A stretch of 64,000 bases of DNA from Tubulanus polymorphus (Eukaryota; Nemertea; Palaeonemertea; Tubulaniformes; Tubulanidae): positions 2,903,501-2,967,500 of the forward strand of contig NC_134036.1 in the NCBI RefSeq assembly GCF_964204645.1, read 5' to 3'. A program made the translations under genes and the position numbers. Shown piece by piece: positions 33,465 through 47,640 of this stretch (position 1 is the first letter of the stretch; every line of letters begins with the position of its first letter). The notes beneath the pieces are model-generated. The model had not been told where the DNA came from and did not search any database. It saw only the letters and a list, made by a program, of their open reading frames with translations.

Positions 33465-36400
33465 ATGGCGAATGTCGGCAAAGCAATGTTTGCAGTGATT
33501 TTATCTATGTTCGTCGCATCGATGCTGGAGCCGGTGTCGCCATCTAGTGAGCACGACGAGAAAATACGTGGTTTGCTTGCCGGCTTGATGAGGCGGTTGA
33601 AACATTCCGGCGATAGTAAAACTACGGACAACTCGAAACCACGTCCAATTTTTAGCATTCTTTCAAACGATCCATCTAAGAACAATGCTATTGAAGTGGC
33701 TGCCGAGAGTCCACCGCGAGAGGAGAGTACGTCAGCTGGCTCAGAAGCTGCTGACGTCGTTTGCACGAACGGGACAACAGCTGTCGACGCAAACGGCACG
33801 ACAATTTGTTCTCGGGTATCCCCTAGCAACACTAGTCAGGCAAATACTTCACAAGATGGCGCTGCGGCGTCGGCCCTCAGAAGCGATAGTCAAGAAGTGG
33901 CCGGCGACAACGCAGTGGAAAATACGTCTTTTGAAAAATTGCTCGGTCAGTATCGGCAACAAGCGCAAAAGGAACTCGCAGACTCAAAAAATAATACCTC
34001 AGAAACGACAGACGATAGTAATGCAGATAAAACAAAGCAGACGGACTCATTGATCACGGCAGATGGTGAAACAACGCATCAGCTTAAAAAAGTACCGACT
34101 CTAGAAGAGCTGTTAGCTGAAATGGCAGAACAGCAATCAGCCTTAGCTGCAGACGAGACAGAGGCTCCACAAACTGGTTCAGATCTGGGGATTTTAGCTT
34201 CAGCTGGCTCAGTGGGAAATTCTGGTGCGTCTGCCGCTGAGGCATCGGCAGGAGATCCTGTTACGTCACAAGGTGAAGAATTTTCACAACAAGAAGCGGT
34301 CCTCGCAACGTCTGACCAGACAGTACCAGATCCCGGAGCATTCCCCGAGACGGCATCAGATCAGGCAGTGGCACAACCAGGAGCAGTCCTCGCAACATCC
34401 GACCAGACAGTGGCGCAAACTGGAGCAGAAGATAAAACATTTGACGAAACAGCAAATGTAGATGTAACTGGAAGTAATGAAGCTCCTCCGGAGAATGTGC
34501 TCCAACCTAATGACCAAACTGCTCCAGCAGCGACAGCTCCAAATATCCAAAATATAACAGCTTCACAATCGGAAACTGCTGAAGAAAAAGTCGCCGAGTT
34601 GATTGGTTCTTTGGTCAATAGAATTGAAAATAATCAATCCGTCTCCGAGCAAACGTTAGATAACAATAGTGAACGTTCGGAAACACCGCCGACGTCATCA
34701 ACATCGAACAACCAATCAACATCGGTGGACGAGAATTCTTCACGACAGCAAAATAAGAAACAGCTGTCAGCCTGGGATAAACTGTACAAAATGCTGACCT
34801 ATAAACACGTTGGTAAAAAGCTGATCAGTGATATACTATCTGATATTGAAAATACCGACGGCAAAACCAGTGCTAGACCTAATACTGATACAGGAAACGT
34901 GACCAACGAATCTTTAGTGAACGGCACGGATGGAAATAGAGCCCCAATGGCTGATGGCACGCTTATAAACAGCAACGATTCAGATTCGACTTCTGGGTTG
35001 TTAGAAAAACCTTCTTCCGATGGTCAAAATGGCACTGTAGATTCCTTAGTGTCTGGTAACGATAGTGGCGTGTTTGCTAGTAACTCTGATGTCATACAGA
35101 ATGACACAGCAAAGGCTGTAGTAGTTGATGACACGTTGGTGGCAGCTTCTGCAACACCTACCGATATCGGTGATAGGGTTTCGGCGGCAAACGGTGCTGA
35201 TAGTTACTCGAACCAACCAGAAACAAATAAACAATCCATTTCTACGAATGTTACAAGTGAGTTTGCAAGCGGAAGCAACTCTTCTGCGGCAACAGTATCT
35301 GTAGCAACGGGTAACGATTCTGTAGCAACCGGGGACAATGGTGGCTCCATAGCAACGAGTATCGAAGGCAACCACACGACCGAAGTAGGAGATAATGTGA
35401 CTTCAACTGTAAATACCACTTTCCAGCCTTCCGATAAGTCAATACATGATGCAATAGAAGATAGTTCACCAAGCAACGATGGTCAAGTGAATGGAAACTT
35501 TCTAGCGAAAGAAATAATTTCACCGAGGACGTTGTCTTCCTACCCCGTCACGCCGACAGCCGAAGGTAGATATATAACAAAAACAACCTGCATTTGACTT
35601 ATTACGTTGACCAACTCATTAATTGTTGAACTGGGGTCTCTTTTAAACTGGGGTCTCTGATGTTGCTTAAAAATGTTTACGTATAATTTCAGATATGAAA
35701 AGCGAAATTCTTCAAATCAATTGGTTACCAATGGTAAGTGTGCCCTTAATTGCCCTTTCTCTGAGGGCAGCAACCACCAAAACCTGGTCACTTTGAAACC
35801 GGCCAATTTGATACTAAATCTCTCTGTGTCTGGGGAAGAGGCCATTGAGGTTGTAAATGCAACAATTGTGTGGAAACCTGCACAAAGTAATGACATAATA
35901 ATTTCATCATCTTTTACTCTGGTTTTATCTATAAGTTAAAACAGTCGGTTACTTGTCAATTAGAGAAATCTCTTTCTCCCGACACACTGAATGATTGTAC
36001 TCGATGTCATTTAGAATTCGGACAATATGTTGCACGATCTGTTCCCGATGATTCTCGCTGTTTCTGCCGCCGTTGTGTTGATCATCGTGGCATACGTCAT
36101 GGTGAAAACGTGTCGCCGAATTCGACGTGTGAAACGCCGCAAAAAACACTCCAACTCCACCAGCGCCTCGTCTCGTAAACCAGCCGGCGCGCGCAACCAG
36201 AAACTCACAGATGACGAACTAAATGTATGTATGTATGCGCTTTAGTTCGTATTCCAGAATAGATGACTGCCCTATATACAAATATAAAAACTATTCCCTA
36301 ATTGATGTGTAGGCTCATGAACAAGACAGGGGTAGATTTAAAGGGTGGTCTCGAGGGTTCGTACCCTTGCCTCCCTCTAGGTTACCATTTTCGTTAAGGA

Positions 36401-37150
36401 CAGAGCACGTCATTCATGTCCCTCATCCTCTCGGAAATCGCCACCTTTCAGATTTATTTCTTTCAAAAACCGATGGAGGAACCCGAACCGGCTGCCTTAT
36501 CTGAGAAATGCCTTTTCTTTTCTGTCAGGACCCCGGTCTTCCAGTTTTCCTAGATCCGCCCCTGCAAGATGGCTAAGATTATCCGTCCTTCGTTTCCATT
36601 ATCGAATTGATGTAATTGTGTAGGCCAGATGGCTTAAATCCCACGTCCATTGCGTAAACAAGAGAGCTACCTCGATCATCATCTGTATCTCATCCTGAAT
36701 GGTGCCCAACTGATCCATTAGATTTACGTTATAGGCCATTCTCGAAAAGTTGGCTGCCTCCATCAGTATCCTTTTTGGCGATTTCCAAGATGCCCACCCA
36801 TCAAATACAAAAATATGGACTATTCTGGAATCGCCTGCATTTGAGAAATTCTCTTACTTCCAGACACCATCGAATTGACATGAAGCCGATTAGGACTTTT
36901 CCAAAAGACATCGTTAATCCGCCTACGAATAAATAATGGTCATCCCACACCTACTACCCCTTTGAAAAGGAAAGATAGTTCCTTCCACAATTCTTCCATC
37001 ATAAGACCATCAAACATTACATTTTGTACAAATATATTTGGATTTTTTTTCTGTTACTCTCTCATTCTCTAGACGATTGGGGTAGGCACAAAAAATCGTA
37101 AAGATCTGGTGATGTTACTGGCCGATAGTTCCGACGATGAATTATTCTAA
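33465..37150 (+). CDS. Secretory single-pass membrane protein with Ser/Thr/Asn-rich ectodomain
   Basis: Exons are 33465-35565, 35693-35733, 36015-36224 and 37073-37150, and phases match at all three introns. The 809-aa product begins with a signal peptide (MANVGKAMFAVILSMFVASM). A ~680-residue ectodomain follows, rich in Ser, Thr, Asn, Asp and Ala, with many N-x-S/T sites and almost no cysteine (one pair in VVCTNGTTAVDANGTTIC). Helical patches such as TLEELLAEMAEQ and WDKLYKMLTYKHVGKK break the low complexity. A degenerate ATSDQTVAQ repeat is near the middle. One transmembrane helix (MILAVSAAVVLIIVAYVMV) comes next. The cytoplasmic tail has a basic stop-transfer patch (RRIRRVKRRKK) and ends in acidic DDELN ... 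SSDDELF. This is the architecture of a sialomucin-like surface protein. I recognise no family. The upstream in-frame TTG at 33435 is not the start; the ATG at 33465 fits the signal peptide. Confidence 0.75.
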
Positions 37151-38070
37151 AGGCAATTCAGAGAATGAAAATGATGAGAACAAAAGAGATACAGTAGAAT
37201 TCAACGAAACGTCTGAGTTGTGCAGAGTCTCATGGCGTTGTGAAACTAATATTCTCTAAATGTAAAATCTAATTATTATGTACTATGTATTTATTCTATA
37301 CTAAGCTATGTATTGTGTGTATATCGTAGTTTCAATTAAGAAAAATTGTAGTTTTAGAAAGCAATATACCATGTCTGTCCTTTGATTGATTTTTCTACTT
37401 TTTTAAAGTCTAGTTATTTTTATTTCACGTGGTTTAATGGTTTTGTTGCCTACATGTTTAAAACATTTTTGTATGAATTATGTTACTGATATTACATACG
37501 CGGGAATTCGTGCAGATGCATTTTTTACCAGGAAATCAACTCGTTAACAAACACGGCAAACAGAGGATCTATATGAGGCTGATAAGGTTCATACAGAAGT
37601 AAATCGTTTAAATCGCGATTTCCTCCCATCAAATCAGGTGTGTATGGTTAACATTTAAGTTGAGAAATCTTTAACTTTGGTTCACATCGAACCATATGTT
37701 TTTGTTCATGCGGGCCTAACCATAGCCTGTCGTTCGATAAACTTCAGCGTCAAAGATTCGGTGGTAATATTTACCATGATAGATTTGTGTTGAATCTTGG
37801 CTCAGTTTTACCGAATGTTTTCTATTTGTTTATACGGTTCATTCAGTTTCAAATTGAATTCCGCCTTTACAAACCGATATTTCAGGCGGGCTTGTGAAGG
37901 CATATTGGTCTGTGTACGTAAAAAATCTTAATGTTCATTCAGTTAGGTTATAATAATTACAAGAAACTTGATAAATTTCATAAAAGAGTCTTTGCCACTG
38001 GAAAACATCATTTCGAAAGAACTGCAATATAAAGCACACGTATATGTAAACTCTGTTTCTATTTGGAAGG

Positions 38071-40594
<2,524 letters not shown>

Positions 40595-40950
40595 TACGTG
40601 CCCTCCAAAATTTCATAAAGCCATCAGTTTGAATAACATTGTATCACTTTATTTCCTTTTAATATTGTTCGATTTAGTTTTAACCTTTGAAAGATTAAGA
40701 TTATCGCCTTTTGATTTCAGGCCACAATGATTGATCGATTAAGGCTTCGGCCTATATTTCTTCGACTGTCTTATCAAATCCTCAGTATATTACTTTAAAA
40801 CAATACTAAAAAGTTTGTAGCCTTAAACTTCTGATCTAAAGTGCTTAACTTTTCAATGTTTTGACAAGAAATACATCAGCTCTAACTTCGCTTTGAAATA
40901 AGAAAATGTTACCCGAGCATTAAACGAAATGAATTGACACAAAAATCTTC

Positions 40951-42129
40951 CTATGTTTCTATCTTTCTCAATACCAAGTGGAATATCGTTTTTCCAAAGA
41001 AGGCATCACGGGTGTAGATGGACGGCCGAAACGGTACCTCTTTGTATTCGTGCGATATATTACGAATGGCCAGTCCCGCCACCTGGCGGATTATTCCGGT
41101 AATGAACACGTCGTCGATCCAGAATAATGGCACGGTGCGCTGCGCCACTTCGTTCAAACGTAGCAACGTATCGATATGTAAAACGTAGCCATAACCGAAA
41201 CAGTAGTCTGGGTAAAACTCGCCCGAATATTCTTGTGACGTGACGAACCATTTTTGAAATTTTTCGCGCATCGGTATGTTATTGGTAGGCACGTGACAGG
41301 TTAAACCCGGCGGCCCCGAGTTCGAACCCGTTGATTGAGGAGAAAAATATGTCGGTATTTTTTCCAATAACCGAGGCACGTTCAAATACACGTCATCGTC
41401 CAGTTTGACTATATACTCCACCTGGTGGCAATATTTTTCGACCCAACTCATGGCGGTGAGCGCTTTCAAGGTCATGTTGCGGTAGGAATCGACGAATGAA
41501 GCCTGAACGATGTCACCGTGCCCGCTAATCTCCTCGCGTAACCAACGTTTGTTTCGGTTTTCCATAGCAGCGCTCCACCGTGCCGGTAAAAATGACCAAC
41601 GAGGGTGGCGCCGTCTATCGACACCGATGAAAAATATGATCCTAAAACGGAACCGTCGCTGATTGTCCAGGCTTCCCCAACTATTCCGTATCAATTTCCT
41701 TTTTTTCCAATTTACGACAGCTGTGTGAATATACACCAGAAAGTTCAAATCTCTACCGTAAGTCGCGCTACTGCATATATCATTCGCGGCCATATTTCCA
41801 AGCAGCGAAATACACACGTTGTTTCCTTGTCCGTCACCAGGGGGCGACTCTGTCGTCTTAGCCAAATTCACCCGTACCAAACAGTTTTCCTCTTCAGCGT
41901 TGCGTAAGGACCGCCGGTCGTTTTTTTCGCCAGTGTTTATGTTAAGGAGATTGTCATTTTTTGTCAGACTCAGCGCAGTGAATAGCAACGAAACGGCGAC
42001 CGTCGCGCAGAGCAATAGACGCCGATAACGCGCCGGTAGGTGGCGTGCTACCTGATGTAAGTGCACTTTCGCCTTTTTGCAGATTGCAGCAAAACGTGAT
42101 TGCAATGTAATCAGTTTATTGTAGGGCAT
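40951..42129 (-). CDS. Beta-1,3-galactosyltransferase-type GT31 enzyme, copy 1
   Basis: One intronless frame of 392 aa. It is a type II Golgi enzyme: short basic cytosolic end, a signal-anchor (about residues 38-55, LLLCATVAVSLLFTALSL), a stem, then a catalytic domain with GT31 motifs. These are VVNWKKRKLIRNSWG (residues ~138-152), FFIGV, HGDIVQASFVDSYRNMTLKA, KLDDDVYLN (DxD-type metal site, Asp 244-246), YPDYCFGYGYVLHID and FWIDDVFITG. Family members transfer Gal or GlcNAc from UDP-sugar in beta-1,3 linkage; donor and acceptor cannot be told from sequence. NMT is a likely N-glycosylation site. The paralogue at 46468-47640 is the result of a local duplication. The start ATG at 42129 gives a plausible cytosolic tail. 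Confidence 0.9.
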   Translation of the reverse strand: MPYNKLITLQSRFAAICKKAKVHLHQVARHLPARYRRLLLCATVAVSLLFTALSLTKNDNLLNINTGEKNDRRSLRNAEEENCLVRVNLAKTTESPPGDGQGNNVCISLLGNMAANDICSSATYGRDLNFLVYIHTAVVNWKKRKLIRNSWGSLDNQRRFRFRIIFFIGVDRRRHPRWSFLPARWSAAMENRNKRWLREEISGHGDIVQASFVDSYRNMTLKALTAMSWVEKYCHQVEYIVKLDDDVYLNVPRLLEKIPTYFSPQSTGSNSGPPGLTCHVPTNNIPMREKFQKWFVTSQEYSGEFYPDYCFGYGYVLHIDTLLRLNEVAQRTVPLFWIDDVFITGIIRQVAGLAIRNISHEYKEVPFRPSIYTRDAFFGKTIFHLVLRKIET

Positions 42130-43335
42130 TTCTTGGTCTATCGTTCTTTCAATATCATTACCTAAAGAGGGTCAGAATAGATCCTCGAATAACTGGCACT
42201 CAAAAAGGAAAAGTATCTTGTTCGATGGGTATTCCAACTCGGAAGTTGATTATCCGTTTAATTTACAGAAAATTCATTGAACCACTGCCTGTGACTCACT
42301 GTGGGCGTGACGGAATCAATTCTTGGACTGTTGCAGTAGGGTTACCATCCGTAGATCATTTCCATAATTCCCCTCGCAACACAGCACACAGTAAAAACAT
42401 TTTTTGCTCGTTTTATTCGATTTTTAAAATAAATCGCTATGAAATTTGATTGTAATTTTCGGCAATTGACTTATCGCGGTAGCTCTTACTGTACGGTCAC
42501 CGTGGTAACTATAATCCTTGATAAACACAATATAATCCGTGTTCTTGTCTGTTCATAACATTTCATTTATCGATTAAGACATATCAGTGAAATCCCTTCA
42601 TATCCTCCATTTTGAGTTGCGTCATTGAACAGTCATTCGTGATTCATTTATTCTCAGTTCATATGTCATACATGCTGTACATTCACATTGCGTCTGGGAA
42701 CTTATGTGCTAAGTCATGATAAGCCTATATTCCATGCAAGTCCCATATAACCATCCGATCGACTTATCAGTTTTTTGACACGATACCGGTGTCGTCGGTG
42801 GCCTTTGTGTGAATACACGTAGTAATAAAGTTCACTATAGGTCGATCAAGACATGACTATTGTCGAGTCGAATCAAAAATACATCGCATTTCTGATCGAA
42901 GATTCGCGTACCCTCTCGACTCTAAATCAACTGGCAAAATTGTACGATATGTTACGAACGATGATATCGTTTCTATCTCTCTTTGTGCATAGACTTTTAA
43001 AACCTGATGATATTTACCTACTCCGCATATATCACGCGTTTTGCAATTTAGATTATTTCGATTCATTTAAAACAAATATTTACACGAAATTGTAATTACT
43101 TTGCAATGCGAGAACGGGTCCAAAATACGAAACGGCTCACTTATTGTATATGATCTTGGAACAGTACCCTAAATACCCTCTCCTATTCTATGGAGACAAA
43201 TTTTGTGCCTTGTAACAATACCCTCCTTCCCTGAATCATATTCTTCCGTTTCTTTATTTTTTTTCAATTATCTAAATGAAATTATATAAAATTGTAATAA
43301 CTTTGCAGCATGAGAACGGTTTTAAATTGCTCACT
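42130..43335. other. 5' flank of GT31 copy 1, homologous to the flank of copy 2
   Basis: CCTAAAGAGGGTCAGAATAG (near 42163 and 47678) and further blocks up to about 42800 recur beyond copy 2. No coding exon is seen here; a short plus-strand frame at 42853-43095 has no support. Confidence 0.6.
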
Positions 43336-43339
43336 TTTT

Positions 43340-43825
43340 AGCGACGACTTCAACGATTCAGTAAAATTATGATTAGTCACTAATGACGACCTTCTCATCG
43401 TCGATAACTTCAAAGATTCAGTAAAATTATGATTAGTTACCAATGATGACCTTCTCATTCTCAATAACTTCAACGATTCGGTAAAATTATGATAAGTTAC
43501 TGATGACGAACTTCTCATTCTCGATAACTTCAACGATTCAGTAAAATTATGATTAGTTACTAATGACGACCTTCTCATTCTCGATAACTTCAACGATTCA
43601 GTAAAATTATGATTAGTTACAAAATGACAACCTTCTCATTCTCGATAACTTCAACGATTCAGTAAGATATGATTAGTTACTAATGACGACCTTCTCATTC
43701 TCAATAACTTCAACGAATCAGTAAAATTTTGACTAGTTACGAATAACGTCCTTCTCAATCTCACCAACTTCAATGATTCAGTAAGATTATGATTATTTAC
43801 TAATGATGACCTTCTCATTTTGAAT
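43340..43825. repeat. 60-bp minisatellite, about 9 copies
   Basis: The unit begins like CTTCAACGATTCAGTAAAAT and continues TATGATTAGTTACTAATGAC, then GACCTTCTCATTCTCGATAA. The period is 60, divisible by three, so a 20-residue repeat reads open on the minus strand; this is a shadow. The array sits inside the duplicated flank of GT31 copy 1. Confidence 0.95.
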
Positions 43826-44559
43826 TACCTTTTCCGTGGCAATTTTGTCAATACCGAACTGTGATGGTTTTCGATAAATCCGCGTGGTGTCACTTCTGTC
43901 GATGATGCACTTTGACTTATGTGGAGATAACATATTTTCATCTATATGTATATAAATGGCACCACAATTTGTAATCGAAAATTTTTAAAATCGAATCCTC
44001 ATTTTATCTGGTTTGAAATGGAGCAATAGACACCCCCTCCCAAATTCCAGTACACCTATTCTACCAGTATATGGGTGTTAACATTTACTTGATTACCACA
44101 TAATTTTTAATTCTATGTTGATGGAGTTTAGATTAACTCCGAAACTTTCAGACAATAAACTTTTTGATAACTTTTTCGTTTGTATATTATACAAATATAT
44201 AGCATAAAATATTTATATAAGGCAATACAAGGCAGAACGACGAATGGCACAGACGGTCAAAAAAGCTATTTGAAATATTTTCGTATCCGAAATACAATCT
44301 GTTATGTAAATGTTAATCTTTTATTCAACCCACCGGGATGACGCGAATGGGAATGAACTTCAGTTGTATTGACTTAAATTACAGAGCAATTTAAAAGCGT
44401 ATCTATTGAAGAAAGACCCATAAACTAATATCTGTTATAAAACTAGTAGTAAGAGCTACCAAAAAATGTTCAGCATGCAAAATAATACAGTTTGAGCAAG
44501 TTTCTATCGCCTGGAAGTCATATGTTATCAAACTTGATATCTATATGAATATATACTTT

Positions 44560-45250
44560 TAGCCCACTTGGGACTTTAGTCCCAGCGGGCTTTTGCATTC
44601 ACTTTTCGTCCATCGTCCGTCCGTTCGTCCGTTTGTAGACGGAATCCAGTTATTTTGGGAAGTTTTGAAGACGCTTCAAGGTAATAGCCGCGATCACACG
44701 AAAATTTTTGGCCCGGGCTCAATTTGGCAATTTCACAGGGGTGCCAAATTGGCCCGAGCCTGTTTGACCCGTGCAAATTTGGCCCGGGCCAAATCGTCTC
44801 CGTGTGATCGCGGCTCGGCTATAGTCTTGATATTTGGTTTATACGTGTATCTACCCTAGACACATCTTCAGCCCAAAAACTGGCCCTGCCAGATTCAAGA
44901 TGGCCGACTGGCAGTCACCATTCTTGTTCGCCAAAATCAGCACTTTTTACACGTTTTCAAAGTTTTGGAGGGAAATTTTAAAGACGCTTTTATCAATTAC
45001 CTTGATCGTGCGTATATATTTGTATCTCCGAAAGGCCCATCAGCGTGAGAAAATTAGGGTCGATCGAAATCAAGATGGCCGTCCTGTGACCTTTCTGTGC
45101 CCAAAAATGTCAATTTTGGCCCGAATTTTGAGTCCTGTAGATTGGATGGAGCGTTGAATACTGAAATTGTTAGATTGTTGAGCATCTCAAACCAGAGGAC
45201 CCAACAACAGAAGGTAATCCTAGATCTCAAAATCACCCGTTTTTAAGAAA
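44560..45250. mobile_element. Non-autonomous repeat element with terminal hairpin and internal duplication
   Basis: It starts with a hairpin (GCCCACTTGGGACT/AGTCCCAGCGGGC) and a TCCGTCCGTTCGTCCG stretch. Two diverged internal units follow, each with GTTTTG(A)AGACGCTT-like sequence and a later AAGATGGCCG. The first unit is interrupted by the MITE at 44687-44819. The 107-codon frame at 44834-45157 is a by-product. Confidence 0.6.
44687..44819. mobile_element. MITE with ~16-bp terminal inverted repeats and TA flanks
   Basis: The left end GCCGCGATCACACGAAAA pairs with the right end CGTGTGATCGCGGC. GGCCCGGGC motifs stand near both ends. TA dinucleotides flank both sides. The sister repeat unit at about 44965-45015 lacks it. 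Confidence 0.75.
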
Positions 45251-45549
45251 ACCGTTAGACGGAGATATTTTCATGATTTGGATGTGAATGATTTTTGTTT
45301 AAAACAAGAGCTTTTTTCACTTGGATGATAATATCAGTGTTGATGGGATGTGTGCCGAATGCAACGATATCGTGTCAGCTGCTCTTGACAACCTATAGTA
45401 CCGCTTAGAGAAAGGAGCTATTTCATCGCCTTAAAGTGTGTTTTCCCCTGACCGAAGAACGGAGAAAAGTTCGCAAACTGGAACGCAAGTGGTGATATTC
45501 ATCGCTAATGATAAAACACTATGGATCCGTGTTGAATTGATGTAGAGGG

Positions 45550-45660
45550 AATCCCACAATGATAACGAAAAAACAGTCCGAAAATGTTTCCTAGAATTCG
45601 TAAGTTATTCAACGTTTCGACTCTATCCTAATAGTCATCTCCAGGAATACTGGGTTGCGA
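45550..45660 (-). mobile_element. Penelope-like/retrozyme-like remnant with hammerhead-like motif, copy 1
   Basis: On the minus strand CCTGGAGATGACTAT, a short loop and ATAGAGTCGAAACG (about 45610-45646) resembles a decayed hammerhead core, with GATGA and GAAAC around a stem. The flank (AATCCCACAA ... AGTCCGAAAATGTTT) matches 49740-49800. Confidence 0.4.
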
Positions 45661-45765
45661 CAGAGATTATGAAATATATTTACAATCCATAAAGAAAGAG
45701 ACTAATCTAAGTAATCAGTGATGATAGAAACTAGAGGAAAATTAACGTAGAAACAGTAACGTAGA

Positions 45766-46380
45766 ATATAATAGAATAGAATATATTTTATTGCTCACAA
45801 AAGTACATTTGCTTAGAGCAAAAAAGACAATACAGAATAGAATAGAATATGTTTTATTGCTCGACAAAGTACAATTGCTTAGAGCACAAAAACAAAATCA
45901 CAATCTATAACAATTACAATAATTAATGCGGTCAATTAACAGGTAATTAACATACATAGACGCACATACACATACATCAAAATCAAAAACATACAATAAC
46001 ATATACAAAAATGGTTAGAGAAATTTAGAAGCAGTTTTGATAAATTTGGTGAGTTGATTAAGCTGTTTCCCTTTAGTTTTCATTAGTTGGGTAAATTTGT
46101 AAACGCTTGGTCTAGTTCTGAAATATGGTTTTAAACATTTAGTGCTGATGTTTCGGAAAAAAGGGCATTTAATGACGTGATGAAATTCGTCCCAACATCT
46201 TCAGTGTCACTGAGACTACAAATTCTTTCCTCCCTGGGGGTTCGATTGTATCTTCCGGTTTCTATGGGTAATTTGTGGTTTGAGCAAAATTATGGCAGAA
46301 ATTTATTCTTAGGTCCGATATACAACATGTTATACGTACAGTATCAGAAACACGATTCTGTTTTTTATTTTGGATAGATG
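45766..46380 (-). mobile_element. 5'-truncated non-LTR retrotransposon with doubled 3' tail
   Basis: Read on the minus strand, 46265-46200 gives IETGRYNRTPREERICSL followed by EFHHVIKCPFF. This is the typical end of the reverse transcriptase polyprotein of LINEs, here with stop codons nearby. A 3' UTR follows, ending GAGCAATAAAACATATTCTATTCTATTC. A second diverged copy of the last ~65 bases (GCTCTAAGCAA ... GAGCAATAAAATATATTCTATTCTA) stands directly after it at 45766-45833. Confidence 0.8.
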
Positions 46381-46467
46381 GTAACCAAGGCTAATATCTA
46401 TCCAAGGTTACAATTTCTTCGCTTTGATATAAGAACATATTACTCAAACAATAAACGATAAATTATC

Positions 46468-47640
46468 CTATATTTCTGTTGTTCTGTGTACCAAGTTGAA
46501 TATGGTTTTTTCATAGTAGGCGCTACCAGTGTAGATGGACGGTCGAAACGATACTACTTTGTATTCGTCCGATATATTACGAATGGCCAGTCCCGCCACC
46601 TGGCGGATTATTCCGGTAATGAACACGTCGTCGATCCAGAATGTTGGCACGGTGCGAAGAGCCACTTCGTTCAAAAGTAGCAACGTATCGATATGTAAAA
46701 CGTAGGCATAACCGTAGCAGTACTCCGGATAAAACTCGCCCGAATATTCTTGTGGCGTGACGAACCATTTCAGAGATCTATCGCGCATCGCTATGTTTTT
46801 CGAAGCCACGCTACAGGTTAATCCCAGCGGCCCCGGGTTCGAATCCGTTGATTTAGGTGAAAAATATGTCGGTATTTTTTCCAATAATCGAGGCACGTTC
46901 AAGTGTACGTCATCGTCTAGTTTGACTATATACTCCACCTGGCGGCAGTATTTTCTGATCCAGTTCATGGCTGTGAGCGCTTTCAAGGTCATGTTGCGGT
47001 AGGAATCGACGAACGAAGCCTGAACGATGTCACCATGCTCGGTAATCTCCTCGCGTAACAAACGTTTGTTTCGGTGTTCCATAGCAGCGCTCCACCGTGC
47101 CGGTAAAAATGACCAACGAGTCTTTCTATCGACACCGATAAAAAATACGACCCTAAAACGGAACCGTCGCTGATTGGCCAGGCTTCCCCAATTTTTTCGT
47201 ATAAATTTCCTTTTTCTCCAATTTACGACAGCTGTGTGAATATACACCAGAAAGTTCAATTTTCTACCGTTGGTGGCGCCACTGCATATATCCTTCTCGG
47301 CCACATTTTCAAGTAGTGTAATGCATGTGTTATATTCTTGCCCGTTACCAGGGGGCGACTCTGTCGTCTTGGCCAAATTAACCCGTACTAAACAGTCTTC
47401 CTGTGCAGCGTTGCGTAAGGGCTGATGACCAATTTTTACGCCAGTGCTATTGGGGTCGTCAAGGAAGTCGTAATTTTTTGTCAGATACATTTCAATGACA
47501 AGCAACGAAACGACCACCGTCGCACAAATCGATAGAAACCGATGACGCGCCGGTAGGTAGCGTGTTACGTAATGTAAATGCACTCCCGCCGTCTTGCTGA
47601 TTGCAGCAAAACGTGATGTAATCGGTTTATCGTGCAACAT
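46468..47640 (-). CDS. Beta-1,3-galactosyltransferase-type GT31 enzyme, copy 2
   Basis: An intronless 390-aa paralogue of the 40951-42129 gene, with the same layout: signal-anchor FLSICATVVVSLLVIEMYL near residues 36-54, VVNWRKRKFIRKNWG, KLDDDVHLN, YPEYCYGYAYVLHID and FWIDDVFITG. All motifs needed for activity are present and the frame is intact, so both copies look functional. Differences are concentrated in the N-terminal tail and stem. In the acceptor-side region copy 2 has FYPEYCYGYAY where copy 1 has FYPDYCFGYGY. The 5' flank is homologous to that of copy 1. Confidence 0.9.
   Translation of the reverse strand: MLHDKPITSRFAAISKTAGVHLHYVTRYLPARHRFLSICATVVVSLLVIEMYLTKNYDFLDDPNSTGVKIGHQPLRNAAQEDCLVRVNLAKTTESPPGNGQEYNTCITLLENVAEKDICSGATNGRKLNFLVYIHTAVVNWRKRKFIRKNWGSLANQRRFRFRVVFFIGVDRKTRWSFLPARWSAAMEHRNKRLLREEITEHGDIVQASFVDSYRNMTLKALTAMNWIRKYCRQVEYIVKLDDDVHLNVPRLLEKIPTYFSPKSTDSNPGPLGLTCSVASKNIAMRDRSLKWFVTPQEYSGEFYPEYCYGYAYVLHIDTLLLLNEVALRTVPTFWIDDVFITGIIRQVAGLAIRNISDEYKVVSFRPSIYTGSAYYEKTIFNLVHRTTEI

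Noticed and set aside
43282-43593. 103-codon repeat protein on the minus strand
   Set aside because: 60-bp minisatellite whose period is a multiple of three; no start context, no flanking exons.
44834-45157. 107-codon plus-strand frame
   Set aside because: Lies in a repeated non-autonomous element; the sister unit does not keep the frame.
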